From NCBI GenBank assembly GCA_965112735.1, contig OZ218953.1, positions 3,534,001 through 3,598,000 on the forward strand: DNA of 64,000 bases, in the 5' to 3' direction. Every line of letters begins with the position of its first letter. The stretch's first letter is position 1. Under the pieces are notes generated by a model. That model saw nothing but the letters and a program-made list of their open reading frames with translations. It was not told where the DNA came from and made no database searches. The translations under genes were made by a program, and so were the position numbers. Below are positions 11,442 through 22,811 of the stretch, in pieces. The stretch is from Phaeosaccion multiseriatum (taxonomy: Eukaryota; Ochrophyta, other classes).

Positions 11442-12335
11442 CGTGAGCACCTCATTCCCGTACCGCATGCTGCCCTTGGTCTCCTCCAGCCGCAGCCAGT
11501 CATCAGGTGCCAGTGGGATCTGTCGCTTGAGCTGACTCAGAGAGGACAGCTTGGGCTGCTGACGAATCACCTCCCGGGCACGTTCAAGCAGATCGTCAGT
11601 GTTCCACCTAGTACCATCCGTCGCATGGGAAAGGAAAGGAAAGGGAAGCAACGGTGCGGCGCGTGTGAGTACTTGTGAGCACATGCAGTTCGAAGGCGGG
11701 AAAGACTCTGGTGGGGTGAGCTTCATGGGGAAAACGACCGGAACAAACTCTGCCTGCCCCCCCCCCTCCCCCAATGGGCCCTCCCCCTTGGGGACCCCAC
11801 GCCCCTGGGTCCTTCCTTCTAACACCTGAAACTCACAGGAGGATGCCGACGATGGTGTCTCCTCTTAGGTAGTACACGATGCCCCTCCCGTAGGGGTCCC
11901 TCGCCTTGGGTTGCTGGTTAGGAGGAGCGGGAGGGGGCAGGGAGGGAGAGAGGCAGAGGGAAGGGGAAGAGGAGTTGAGGGAGGACAGGGGAGGAATGAG
12001 GGAGAGAGGCAGAGGGAAGGGGAGGAGGGGTTGAGGGAGGACAGGGGAGACCCCTTGCAAGGTGGGAGAGACAACAGACGGACCACACCCACCCACCCAC
12101 AGCCCCGCGTCAACCTCCCCCTAGTCCTCCTCCCCTCGCGGCCTCTGCCCATACGCCTGCCCGTCCGCCTCTTGTTCGCTTATTATTAGAGTGGGCAAGC
12201 AAGGCCAGCAAGCAGCACCATAGTGTACCTTGAAGCCCTTCACCGACGGGACAGAGGCGGCGCCGATCGCTGCCCCCTTCGACGCCCCAGCGACAGCCAC
12301 GCGTTCTGCAGGCGCCCCAGCCGGAGGCAAGCCCT

Positions 12336-12382
<47 letters not shown>

Positions 12383-12531
12383 CCCTTGCTGCTGCTGCTG
12401 CTGCTCCTGCTGCTGCTGCTGCTCGAGAGGAGCGTGGGTGCTTGTGTGGTCCGGCCCTTCCCCGCAGTGACCCACATGCCCACGGTGCGGAGCCGAGCGT
12501 CGATCTCGCCAATGCCTGTGGACGTGTGGGG

Positions 12532-12562
<31 letters not shown>

Positions 12563-14876
12563 TGACAGGAAAAGATTAGGGTAAATTGGAGCACAGCACA
12601 GCACAGAGCGCGTGAGTGAGTGAGTGAGTGGGTGAGGGAGTGAGGGAGTGAGGGAGGGTGTGCATGAGCGAATGCGCCGCTAAAGCGGGGGAGGGGGATG
12701 GTAGTGGACGTGCTGCACTGGGACTTGTTGGCTGGCTGCGTCGTGCACGAAGTCAATGAAATGGGTGTACCATTGGCTGCCATCTTCACTATTCCTGCCC
12801 ACATGCATTACCTTCGATGAGTACGTCAATCTCCTCCAGGTGGCTGCGCAGGATGGGTTGGTGCGTGTAGGGCCGGGGCTGCGGACCCTGCCAGGGGGAG
12901 GAGGCACTCCCGTTGAGCGAGGCGGCGGAGGAGGAGAAGTCGGCAAGGTGTGCGCTGGCCATGTTGTAGCCCTGTCGCATTGATGCAAGGAATGAGGGCA
13001 TTGCATCGGGGGCAAGCAAATGAGTGAGTGAGTGAGGGAGCGGAACACAAGGGTAAACAAGTGAGTGCGGCGGGGGGGGGGGGGGTTACGAATACGAATA
13101 GCTCACACGTTGAGCGTCCAAAAGTAAAGCGCTCCTCTACCTAACCTGCCTGCCCCTATGCCTGCCACGTGCCCTTACTCTTGCCCATATGCCTGCGTTA
13201 CCGTATGTCTGCCTGCCTCTCATACACCCACCGCGAGTAGGCCGCTGTTGACGCTGTGGTCGTATCTGTCGATGCGCCTCCTGCCCAGAGCGGGGTCGAA
13301 GTAGCTCGCCGCGCCCCCCGCTGCATACACCCCGTTGCCCGCCTCTAGCATGCTGTTCACCACGATGCCGCCTGGGCAGGGGGGAGGGGAGGGGATGGTG
13401 GTGAATGGGAGGAGATGGCAGTGGAACGGTCAGACGTCACGTCAAGGCAACACTCCCACGCACAAAGAGGGGGAGTCGAATTCTCGTTCTGTACCCTGTG
13501 CTTTGCTCACTCACTCAAGTCACTGCCTTACCGTTGTTCTGATCCAGCTCTAGCCCACTCTCCTTGGCCAGTTGGATATCCGCCTCGATGTGCGTCGACG
13601 CCAGCACGATGTAGTCCGTGGGTACAGACTGTTTGTCCAGGCAAAGGCAAAAGCAGGTTGCGGCCCGGGCGAACAGTTTCAATTGATTCGTCCTCCCGGC
13701 CGGTGCATTGTACCATTCCGAGTGTGATGTCACACACGCCCCTCCCTCCTCCGTCCCCCCCTCCTCCCCCTCTCCCCCCTCCTCCTCACCTCCTTCTCCC
13801 AGCCCTGCACAATGAGGGCGATTTTTCCATCGTCATAACTGAGTCGGAAGTCCGTTACAAGCTTCTCCTTGACAGCCCGTACGCCTTTCTTCTCCAACAG
13901 ACGCTGCACGTGCCTGGACAGGTAGGCAGGCAGGAGGCGCTGCATGGGGGAGCTCTCGGCGTAGACTTGAGACACCACGAGGTTGGGCGTGGCATCGCCC
14001 TGCTGCTGCTGCTTGCTCCCCTGCTTGTCCTTCGTGCTGCCCTGCTTAGTATCCTGGTTGGAGCCCTGCTGCAAGTGCCGTGACCGTGTTAGAGTCGTAT
14101 CACATGCGGCAGTCCCAGGAGGGGTGGGTGGGGGGCGTGGGGGAGTGTTCGTCAGTCAGTTCGTCAGTCCGTCAGTCAGTCGGTCCGCCAGTCTGTCAGT
14201 CCGTCAGTCCGTCAGTCAGTCCTTCAGCCAGTCCGTCCGTCAGTCAGTCAGTCCTTCAGTCAGTCAGTCAGTCAGTCAGTCAGTCGGTCAGTCAGTCAGT
14301 CAGTCAGTCAGCCAGTCAGTCAGCCAGTCAGTCAGCCAGTCAGTCAGTCAGTCCATCAGTCCGTGAGTCTGCAGCTCAGGAAGAGCGGCCAAACAAAGCA
14401 AGGTTGGAGCGCGTTCGTCCGTGCCCTCCCTGCCCATGAGACTAACGACCCAAATAAGGCCTGTCTGATCACTGCCTCCTCACACCACCACCCTCCCTCT
14501 CCACGTCCGTACCTGGGTCCTCCTGGCGAGGGCCAGCGCAATTTCGGACCCCAAAAAGCCCCCCCCAATGACGGTGATGTGCTTGGTGCGGTCCCGCTCC
14601 TTCCCCTCGCCCCCCCCCTCGCCCCCCTCCTCCTGCTGCGTGTGTATGCCGCCGCCCCCGCCAACGTCCTGAAATCCCCCCTGAGCCTTGGCTGCGAGGC
14701 GCTGGAAGTCCTCCACGCTGCCGAGGGTGTTGAGTGATTCGTCAAGCAGCTGAAGGGCTCTGAGTCAAGGCAGTCGGGGAGGACCCCGAGTGGAGGAGTG
14801 GAGCAAGGAAGGGGATAGGGGGGGGGGGCTGGTAAGGACGGACGGAGATGCGTCTTTCTCTGTATCTCTGCATCTC

Positions 14877-14920
<44 letters not shown>

Positions 14921-16685
14921 CGCCTGACGGTGAGAGCTCCGCCCAACAGGCAGACGGAGGCCCACGGAGGCCTACAGAGAGAGAGATCCCTGCCTCACCT
15001 CGCGCTGTCGAGCACATAGAACTTGCGCGGCTTCCCCGGGGGGGCGAGCAGGCATTTGCTGTAGTATACACGAGTGGAGCCGTCCAGCACCACGCAGTGC
15101 TGCAGGGGTGAGGAGGGAGAGAGAGGCGCGCAGTGTCTGCGTCAAGGGAGGCGGGGGGCAAGGCGGCAGGGGAGGGCGTCCTAGACTACGACTACCACTA
15201 GTCCTCTAGCTAGTTTTACTCCTTATGGTCCGCGCTCAGTGTGTGTGCGTTTGTGTGCGTGTGTATGCGTGTGTGCGTGCGTGCGTCTCCCCCCCCCCTC
15301 CTGGCACGCCCTCGATTGAGGTTTCCGGTGCGTGACAAACGCAAAAGTATGACTGAGGAAGTCAGAGAAAGCGACAGACAGGGACACGTGTATGCGACAA
15401 CTCCCACCACCATACGCTACACCAAACCTCACCCTCACCGCCCTCCACCCCGCACCACGTACATTCTCCTGATCGATGCGGAGGTTCTTCTTGTACAGCA
15501 GCGACACGCCTCTCGAGGGGGAGTGCCCTTCCGCCGCCTGCAGGGGCACACTCCCGCCCACGTCCCGATTGATGTGCCTTCTCCACTCGTTGTAGGCGTG
15601 GCGCAGGTCCTGAGGCATGGCCGAGAAAGACATGTAAGGAGCGTCATCCGCCTCGGGCGCGTCGCTGCCCATCCACTGCGGGGGGAGCTCGTCGTTGATG
15701 ACGAGAATGTCCGCGTCTTTTGATGGTGATGGTGACGAAACAGGAGGAGAGGGGGGGGGGGGGGCGGGGAGGGGAGGAGAAGGAAGAGGAGGAGGGGGTC
15801 AGGCAGGGGCAGCGAGTGCCCGCTCAAGCATCGAAGCCGCGCTGGGAAACAAGCACACGCGACACGTGTGCCGGCCTCAGGCTCGCTAGCCATTCCGGCC
15901 ACTGCCTCCCGTCGGGGGTTGGTAGAGCAGGAGAGACGCATGCCCCTCTCAGGCGGGACCTTACGCGACGCACCTGGCTGCACCATGCGGATGGACTCAA
16001 TGGCCGCGTTCGCCGTGGTGCCACAGCCAACAATAACGTAGCTGTAGGACTTGTGGGGCTTCGTGATGATGGTGGGCATGCCCCCCCCGCCGCCCTCCAG
16101 CACATCTCCCTCCACCACTGACTCGTCGTCTGCGGTGTCGTAGCCGCTGCCGCTGCTGCTACTGACACTGGACTCTGCGGAGACTGTTGCAAGGACAGCC
16201 GCGCCTGCCATCGCTGCGAGGCCGCCGAGAAAGTGCCGAGAAGAAGAGCCGTATGAGCCAGACCGCCCCTCCCTTCCTCCTCCTCCTCCTCTTCCTCCTC
16301 CTCCTCCTCCTCCCTCCCCTCCTCCCTCCCCTCCTCCCTCTCCTGCTCCTTCTGCTGGTGGTAGTGGCGCCCTCATCAAGGGCGATACGGCCGGGCATGA
16401 CGTACTCATGGCCCTTCCTCGCTTTCCTGTCCCACTGCAGATTCTACTTCCTCCCTTGCAGTTGTTGTTGGAGGCGGATACAGACTTGAAGCTCCTCCTG
16501 CTGCTAATGCCAGCGCTGCTGACACTGCCGCCGCCTTTGCCATGGCCGAGGCAGTGAGGAGAGCTTCGAGGGAGGCATGACTGCGTCGATCCGCCTGCAG
16601 TAGAGGCGGCGCTCCCCCCCAGCGGCCGTCCTCTTTGTGTTGTTCGCGAGGTTGCTAGCCTCGCTATTCGGCCGCTCGTGTGCAT
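11430..16685 (-). CDS. AIFM1: Apoptosis-inducing-factor-like mitochondrial flavoprotein oxidoreductase
   Basis: Eleven exons in phase (high to low): 16685-15974, 15716-15463, 15099-14999, 14759-14513, 14068-13790, 13628-13532, 13371-13232, 12971-12812, 12515-12229, 11913-11837, 11607-11430; 843 residues. The N-terminus is Arg/Ser-rich without early acids, fitting a mitochondrial presequence, followed by a Gly/Glu-rich stretch and a hydrophobic segment (HFLGGLAAMAGAAVLATV) like AIF's inner-membrane anchor. The FAD Rossmann motif is YVIVGCGTTANAA and the NAD Rossmann motif is ITVIGGGFLGSEIALALA. Further AIF landmarks are LGRRRIDRYDHSVNSG and the AIF C-terminal signature YGRGIVYYLRGDTIVGILLWN. 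Oddities: the conserved flavin-contact Asp (usual AGD) is Gly583 in VYAAGGAA, and Ser/Ala/Gln runs sit in the C-terminal domain. AIF proteins act in respiratory-complex assembly and cell death; I infer the same compartment here. Confidence 0.9.
12338..12425. repeat. CTG/CAG trinucleotide runs inside AIF exon 9
   Basis: Two CTG runs on the plus strand encode Ala and Ser homopolymers in the AIF-like C-terminal domain. They are coding repeats and a likely length-variable site. Confidence 0.85.
14150..14372. repeat. (CAGT)n tetranucleotide tract in AIF intron
   Basis: Degenerate CAGT array in the intron between exons 4 and 5 of the AIF-like gene (14512-14069). Similar CAGT/CTGA arrays occur at 21193-21268 and 49683-49784. 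Confidence 0.9.
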
Positions 16686-17372
16686 ATTTTTACGCACAAA
16701 CTTCCCCAGATAGCTCCCCAGGCTAGCAGGTGGCTTGGGCTATATGGCATATGGCCTTGGGCACATGGTATATTCTTTTTCCTGCTGCTCTTTATCCTCC
16801 TGCTCGGTTCAAGCCCAGCTAATCTTACGTAATTTCGCTGACTTATTATCCTTCACCTCCCTTCCCTCCCTTTCCATCTCACCCAATTCTCTCCCCCTCT
16901 CCCTCCCTCTCATTTGGTAAGTGGGCTACACTGCTCTGGCTGCTGCTATTGATTCTGCACGCTTCTGATGAGCTCGTCCCTCGCTCTCCCTCTTCTCTCC
17001 TTCTCTTCTGCTTCTCCTTCCACTTTTTTCCCCTTCTTCCCCTGCCCGCTACCTTTCTCGTGCAAGTGCTCCCTCATCTGCAAAAAAAAGGCGGCCGAAA
17101 GCAGATGCATTCCCGATGACCAAGGAATTCAACAGCTGGCGGGCTGCAGGTGAGAAGAGGACTTCCCCTTCCGTCCTCGCTCTACCTCTCTCCCCGCCTC
17201 TTCCTCTCGTACACACACACACACACACACACTCCCTCTGTCCTCGCCCCCTCCTCTCTCTCGCACTCTCTTTCTGCTTCTGTTGCACCATGTAATACAT
17301 GCCCATTGGTTGACTCGCAGAAAACAGGTGTCGCCCGACTTGAGTGTCACCCAGGACGTGGGCTGAAGGCTC
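16686..17372. promoter_or_regulatory. Divergent promoter region, AIF (-) / pseudo-phosphatase (+)
   Basis: About 690 bp separate the two divergent ATGs. The region is rich in CT on the plus strand and contains a CA run (about 17212-17232) and TATATGGCATATGG near 16741. No defined element can be assigned. Confidence 0.4.
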
Positions 17373-20300
17373 ATGGACTACAACTACCGCTCACCTCCGC
17401 CTTCAGAACACGAATACAACTACCGCTCCCCTACCCGGTCAGACCACGAGCCGCTGCTGAAGGATGCGGAGCACCTGGAGTCAGGTACAGGTGCAGGGCG
17501 GGGACGGAGGGGGGGAGGGGGGGGGGGTGCCAGGGAACACGCCCGAGAGCACAGCATCAGCGCTGGAGGGGATGGGGGCCCAGCCTCCTCCACCTCAGTG
17601 GCGACTGTGAGTAGGAGGCTTCACTCGTCCATCACCCCCAAGGAGGGAGCCGCCGGGGCTGCCGCACCCAGGGGCGTGACGCACACGTCCGGGGGGCGGG
17701 AGGGGCAGCAGCAGCAGCCGCCGCCGCAGAAGCAGCAGTTTGCGATCCAGCACCAGCAGCAAAATTCGCAGCAGAAGCCAGCCGCGCGCCGTCCTGTGTA
17801 TGAGCACCCCTGCTTCATGCGCTTCGTTGTGGCGCTGGTGCTGGCGATTGGGTTCACCCCCATTGTGATGAAGCTGGAGAGGGACGGAGAGGAGCTGCAC
17901 GAAATGCGCTATCACAACACCAAATACAGAGACATGAACCCCCATATGGAGCACGTTAACATTGGCTCCCTTATTGGCTACTACTGCCACGCGCCCTTCC
18001 CCGGGTCGCTGGACGGCCTCAACCACACCGTGCCCCAGGACGGAACGCTCCTCCAAGTGCAGGTCCGTTAACAGTTTCAGTTTCAGTTGGTAGTGATCCG
18101 TCCGGGGCGGCCTTTGCCTGCGACTGACTGACTGGCTGACTGACTGACTGACGGGCTGGGGATCCGCAGGTTGAGAGCGAGGGAGCGTCGTCAACTCGCT
18201 CTCTGCCCTCTAAGTCACTGTCAATCGCTCTCTCCGTGCTCGTATCTGGGCTGTGCTGGGTTGATATCTCTGCTCTTTTCTTGCCTCTCGTCTGCGTGGC
18301 TCAACTCTTGAGTACCACCATTGCTCTTCCGCCACTCTTAACATACTCCGACATCATGCTCTGGCCACTCCAACAGGCGATCACTCGCAACGGAGACCGA
18401 GCCCCGCGCCACGCCTTCCCATACGAGGACACAACGTGGCTGTGCGAGGCCGGGGAGATGATGACGGATGCCGACCTCAACGATTTCCCCACGCGGGTAC
18501 GGCGAGACAGAGACGAGCCGCCCGTATTTCGTATCGACGGGCTGTGGCAGGGCAACTGCGCCAAGGGAGACCTGACGGAGCGGGGTTACACGCAGCATTA
18601 CATGCTCGGGCAGGCGCTTGCCCTCACGTACTCGACCTACCTGGCCATCAGGTGGGCGCTGCTGGGCTGTGGCATGGAAGGGGGCATACAAGGGGCCATG
18701 TATGCACACATGCTTACATTCACTTGTGGGGTGTGTAGGCCTTTTCTGAAACGGCTGGCTGCTGAACAACGACCCCCCCCCCCCCCTCCTACCTCTCTCA
18801 CCGCCCTGCCCATACGCCTCTGCTCAGCCCGTCCAACACGTACGTGCGAGCGATAGACACGCCTTCCTCTGTGGCATCTGTCAAGGCGCTGGTGCAGGGA
18901 GTGCTCACCCTGAGCGTCGAGAGCGGCGCCGTGAGCATCAACACAGCCATAGACCCCCTTCACGACTATCTCGTGCCGCAGCCGCAGACCTGCAGAGCGC
19001 TGGGCGCCCTGTTCGAGGAGATGAAGGGTGAGAGAGGGGGCGAGGGAGGGTGTGGAGGGCAAAGGGAGGGGGGTTGCAAGGGGGAGGGGGAGGGGGAGGG
19101 GGAGGGCGTCAACGAGCCAGTTGACAGGGGGCTGGAACACATTGCGTTGAAGGGGAGGGGGGGAGCGATGTGCACGAAGGGGAAGGCCAACGCACTGACT
19201 GGACTCCCTTTGCTATTCTTGCCTCTGACTCCTTTTCTTGCCTCTGCCTCGCCTGTCCCCGCCTGCTGCCGTCACTACAATCTCCGGCCGTCGTTGCCGG
19301 GCTTACAGGGAGCCCTTTGTGGAAGAGCAACGTATCCCCCCCGGAGCGGCCCACGCTGTTGCACGACTTGGCGCAACGCACGGGCATAGACTTGGTGTGT
19401 GTATGTGTGTGTGTGCGCGCGTGTGTGCGTGTGCGTCTGTGGTGTGTATTTGTGTGTGTACGTGTGCATTTGTGTGTGTATGTGTGTATGTGTGTATGTG
19501 TGTGTGCGTGTGTGCGTGTGTGTGACCCATCGCTATGAGGGGGGGGGGGGCAGCGCGCATTCCTCCGCTCTCCCTCGCCCTGTGTGTCTGTGCTTTGTGC
19601 TTTGCCTCTGTATTTTTTGGGCGGCATGTCCCGTGTCGCTCCAGACGAGCTTCACTCCCTCCCTCCCTCCCTCCCTCCCTCCCTCCCTCCCTCCCTCCCT
19701 CCCTCCCTCCCTCCCTCGAGACTGTCGAGACAGAGCTCACTCTCTCACGTTCTTCAGCGTCACACGTGCCCACGCCGTGCATATGCGCCCCTCCTTCCCT
19801 CCACGCCCGCAGCCGCTGAGTCATACTCTCTGCTCTGTTTGTGCTCATTGCATTCGTGCGTCCTTCCTTGCCTGTTTCCTTTGGCTCATTCCTGCCTCGT
19901 ATCTGCTGCCCCCTCCTTGCCACCTCCTTCTCCTCCTTTCCCTCCTTTCCCTCCTTCCCCTCCTTTCCCTCCTTTCCCTCCTTCCCCTCCTTCCCCTCCT
20001 TTCCCTCCTTTTCCTCCTTTCCCTCCCTCCCCTCCTTTCCCTCCTTCCCCTCCTTTCCCTCCTTCCCCTCCTTTCCCTTCTTTCCTTCCCCTCCTCGCCG
20101 CCTCCTCCCACAATGCGTGGCTCCTGCCCTCGTTGCGGGTTGTGTGTGGTGCCATGCATGCAGGTGAAGGGGTGGAGCGACGAAGAGCGCGCTGTCTGGG
20201 TCAGCACATACGAACACTTCTTCGACAATCTGCACAGCAGGGACTGCCACGAGAAGCCCTTGCCTTGCGAGAGCACCCGTCAGAGGCAGAGGCAGGAGGA

Positions 20301-21816
20301 GGTGGCAGCAGCAGCAACAGCAGCAGCAGCAGCAGGGGCGGCAGGGGCGGCCGAAGAAGCAGGGGGGTGGAAGCGACGGAAGGCTGAAGATGAGGTCATC
20401 GCTGGTGGTGGTGATACTGTGACGGAGTCGACGCAGGACAAAGGCAAGCCGGGTGGTCGAGGATCGCGAGTGTTGCAAACTCGCATAGAACGCGGAGGGA
20501 AAGTGGGAGGAGGAGGAGGAGGAGGAGGAGGAGGAGGAGGAGGGGGGGGGGCAGGCGATTGGAAGGAGGAGGCGGGGGAGCAGCGCACGAGAAAGAGAGG
20601 CCCTCACCTTCCCCCTCCTCCCGACATCCCCAATGAAGGGGAGGAGAAGGAGGAGGAGGTCGCAGGCGGGCCGTCAGAGAGGGAGGGAGGGGGAGGGGGG
20701 CCGCTGAGATGCGTGAGCGATGCGGAGAGGGACGCGGTGTTCGCGGGCGGGCAGTGGGAGATCAAGTATAAGTACTCCGGCTTTAAGCAGCTCGCAGTGG
20801 CGCGTCTGGCTGCAGGGCCGCTGCTGGCGGTAAGTAGCGGAGAGGAACCGTTGGGGGCTGGGGGGCGTGTGTGTGTGTGTGGATTTGTAACGTCTACAAC
20901 ACTGAAACTGAAACTGAATCTGGAACTTTGTGCTGCTGCTCTTGCCCTGCCCTGCCCTGTGCCCCCTTCTGCCCTCCCCCCCAGGAGCTGCTGAAAAACA
21001 TAGACCTGGCCGTCGACAATGAGGAGTCCTACCTCGCGGGGGGCAGCAGCGACGCGCTGGAGCAGATGCGCGTGTACTCAGGCAACAAGGACACCGTCGC
21101 GTCGCTGCTCGGGGCCTTGCAGGTGGGTCGGTGGGCAAGAGAGCGGCGGAAGGGCTGAATGACTGGTAGACGGGCTGGCTCACTAGCGGGCTGACTGACT
21201 GACTGACGGACTGGCTGACTGACTGACTGACCGACTGACCGACTGACTGACTGACTGACTGACTGACTCCTTGCCTGACTGCGTCCAATGCCGTCGTTTG
21301 TTGTCGCGCAGGTGGAGGAGTGGACGTGGCCCCCATATGCTTCTAACCTGGTGCTCGAGCTTTGGGCGGACAAAGAAGCCGGCAGCTCCTCGCACACCGT
21401 CAGGGTAGGTGAAGGGCGGGGCGAAGCGAGGGGGGGGGGGCGGGGCAGGGGGGGACGTGTGGCGCGAAGGTTTTCGTGTACGTTCTCTTGTCTTCCGGTG
21501 TGTCTTTCGGCCTCTTCCCCCCCCCCCCCTTCGGCTCATCGCCACAAAAAGACGAAAGGGAAGGTTGGCTGCATCTAAGTCGTACCGCCCCCCTTGTTCG
21601 TCCCCCCCACAGCTCATGTACAACGGACAGAGCACACAGATGGGCTTCTGCGAGAGCATTCACTGCCCGCTGGTGGTGTTCAGGGAGTACCTGCACACCA
21701 ACCTCCTTCCACGGAGAAGGGAAGGAGAGGAAGGCAAAGAGGGGGGGGACGCCTGGGAGAGCGGTGCAGAAGGGGGCGGAGGCGGTTTGGCGCAGTGGTG
21801 CAACGAAGGGCTGTGA
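17373..21816 (+). CDS. Type II membrane histidine-phosphatase-superfamily protein, probable pseudoenzyme
   Basis: Exons 17373-18062, 18377-18651, 18828-19027, 19309-19394, 20164-20829, 20985-21122, 21312-21404 and 21613-21816 give 783 residues. A cytosolic Gln/Gly-rich tail precedes one membrane segment (FMRFVVALVLAIGFTPIVM), then a lumenal branch-2 histidine-phosphatase fold: LLQVQAITRNGDRAPRH, CAKGDLTERGYTQHYMLG, TYVRAIDTPSSVASVKALVQG, EQMRVYSGNKDTVASLLGAL, LVLELWADK and VRLMYNG. Topology and sequence recall the Golgi 2-phosphoxylose phosphatase/acid-phosphatase group. The catalytic RHG is RNG (Asn235), the usual HD proton-donor pair is Asn673-Lys674, and the second Arg of the RxxDxxR-type segment is Ser. 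All three changes fall at catalytic positions while the fold is intact, so a non-catalytic, scaffolding or lectin-like role is inferred. Exon 5 carries a long disordered insertion (Ala, Gly and Lys/Glu rich) inside the fold. Confidence 0.85.
19652..19717. repeat. (CCCT)n tract in pseudo-phosphatase intron
   Basis: About 16 CCCT units in intron 19395-20163, which also starts with a GT-rich run at its donor and carries a second CCTTTCCCT-type minisatellite at about 19925-20090. Confidence 0.9.
21190..21268. repeat. (CTGA)n tract in pseudo-phosphatase intron
   Basis: CTGA array in intron 21123-21311. Confidence 0.9.
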
Positions 21817-22811
21817 TGACTGGCGGGAAAAGGGCCCCAAGATCGGCCTGAGAGCGACTTTCAGCTGGCGACGAGCCCTCCTTTGCACGAGCAAGGTTTC
21901 TGCCTTGGGAGGTTACTTCGCGTAGAAGCGAAGCAGTGGTGTGCGTACATCGATGGCAGTCCATCGTCCATACACGAAGGAGGCGCAAAGCTCTCCGGAG
22001 AGACAAGAGAGGGAGACAGAGAGAAAGAGAACGACATCGCCAATACCCAGGCTGGAGGCTGTATCACCACGCAAGCAGGCCTCTCCCACGCCCTCTGTGG
22101 AGGACGTTGGCGGCAGCCACAAGGCCGCCGTTGCTTCCGCTCTGCCCTGCCCGTTGTTCTTGGAGCGAGAAGAGCTCTTTGAGCTGTGTGGGTGCGTGCC
22201 TGTGCATTCAGCACCCGGGAGGGCCGCTGTCTGTCGCTTCTATCGTCAGCTCTCGAGGAAGGAGGGAAGCACATGGGCAGCAGGTGGTTGATACAGCAGT
22301 CGGTGAGAGCAGCGGCATGATGAGCATGAGCTCCAAAAGCGTCTGAGGAGGGGGGATCCTAGTCCCCAGGCGGAAGGTTGGGCTACGCGTAGACTAGTGC
22401 CAGGAGCATCCCCTCCTCCTCCTTTTAGTGCAACAGAGGCAGCACACACACACGCGCAGTTGGGCTAGCTAGCCAGCCAGAGGGAGGGTATATCCAGCCA
22501 GCCAGGGAGGGTATACTTTATTGACTTAATAGGAATCACCTAAGAAACTGAAAGTGTGAAAGTGTGTGTGTGTGTGTGTGTGTGTGTGTAGGGTTGTCGG
22601 GAAGCTCTTACAAATGGCACGCGGAGAACCACCCTCGACGGTTGCGAGGGAGGACTCCCATTTTTTTTTTCTCTCCTCATCCTCTGACAGCTCCATGAGC
22701 TCATGTTCACCCCCCCTACTTTCCCCTCCCTATCTTGGATGAGGGGATCTGGGGGAAGGGAATCCATCCTTGCCTGTCTGCTGCTGAGGGCGGCAGTACG
22801 CCGCTGTGAAA
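21817..22811. other. Intergenic region
   Basis: About 1 kb downstream of the pseudo-phosphatase and upstream of the WW/EF-hand gene. It holds the first 41-bp repeat copy, a GT run (22562-22589) and a duplicated AGCCAGCCAG-GGAGGGTATA motif (about 22470-22515). No coding frame was recognised. Confidence 0.6.
22520..22560. repeat. 41-bp dispersed repeat, copy 1
   Basis: Exact match over 41 bp to 63081-63121, in the same orientation, located between the pseudo-phosphatase and the WW/EF-hand gene. A GT run follows directly. No coding sequence of a mobile element is next to it. Confidence 0.85.

Noticed and set aside
14150-14372. Possible CRISPR-like array of regular short repeats
   Set aside because: It is a tetranucleotide microsatellite without unique spacers, in an intron of a eukaryotic gene.
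19399-20994. 531-codon plus-strand frame beginning in GT repeats
   Set aside because: It runs through intron repeats before entering exon 5 of the pseudo-phosphatase; only the part from 20164 to 20829 is coding.
21861-22346. Overlapping small frames on both strands after the pseudo-phosphatase stop
   Set aside because: No recognisable sequence, no consistent exon borders; more likely 3' UTR and spacer.
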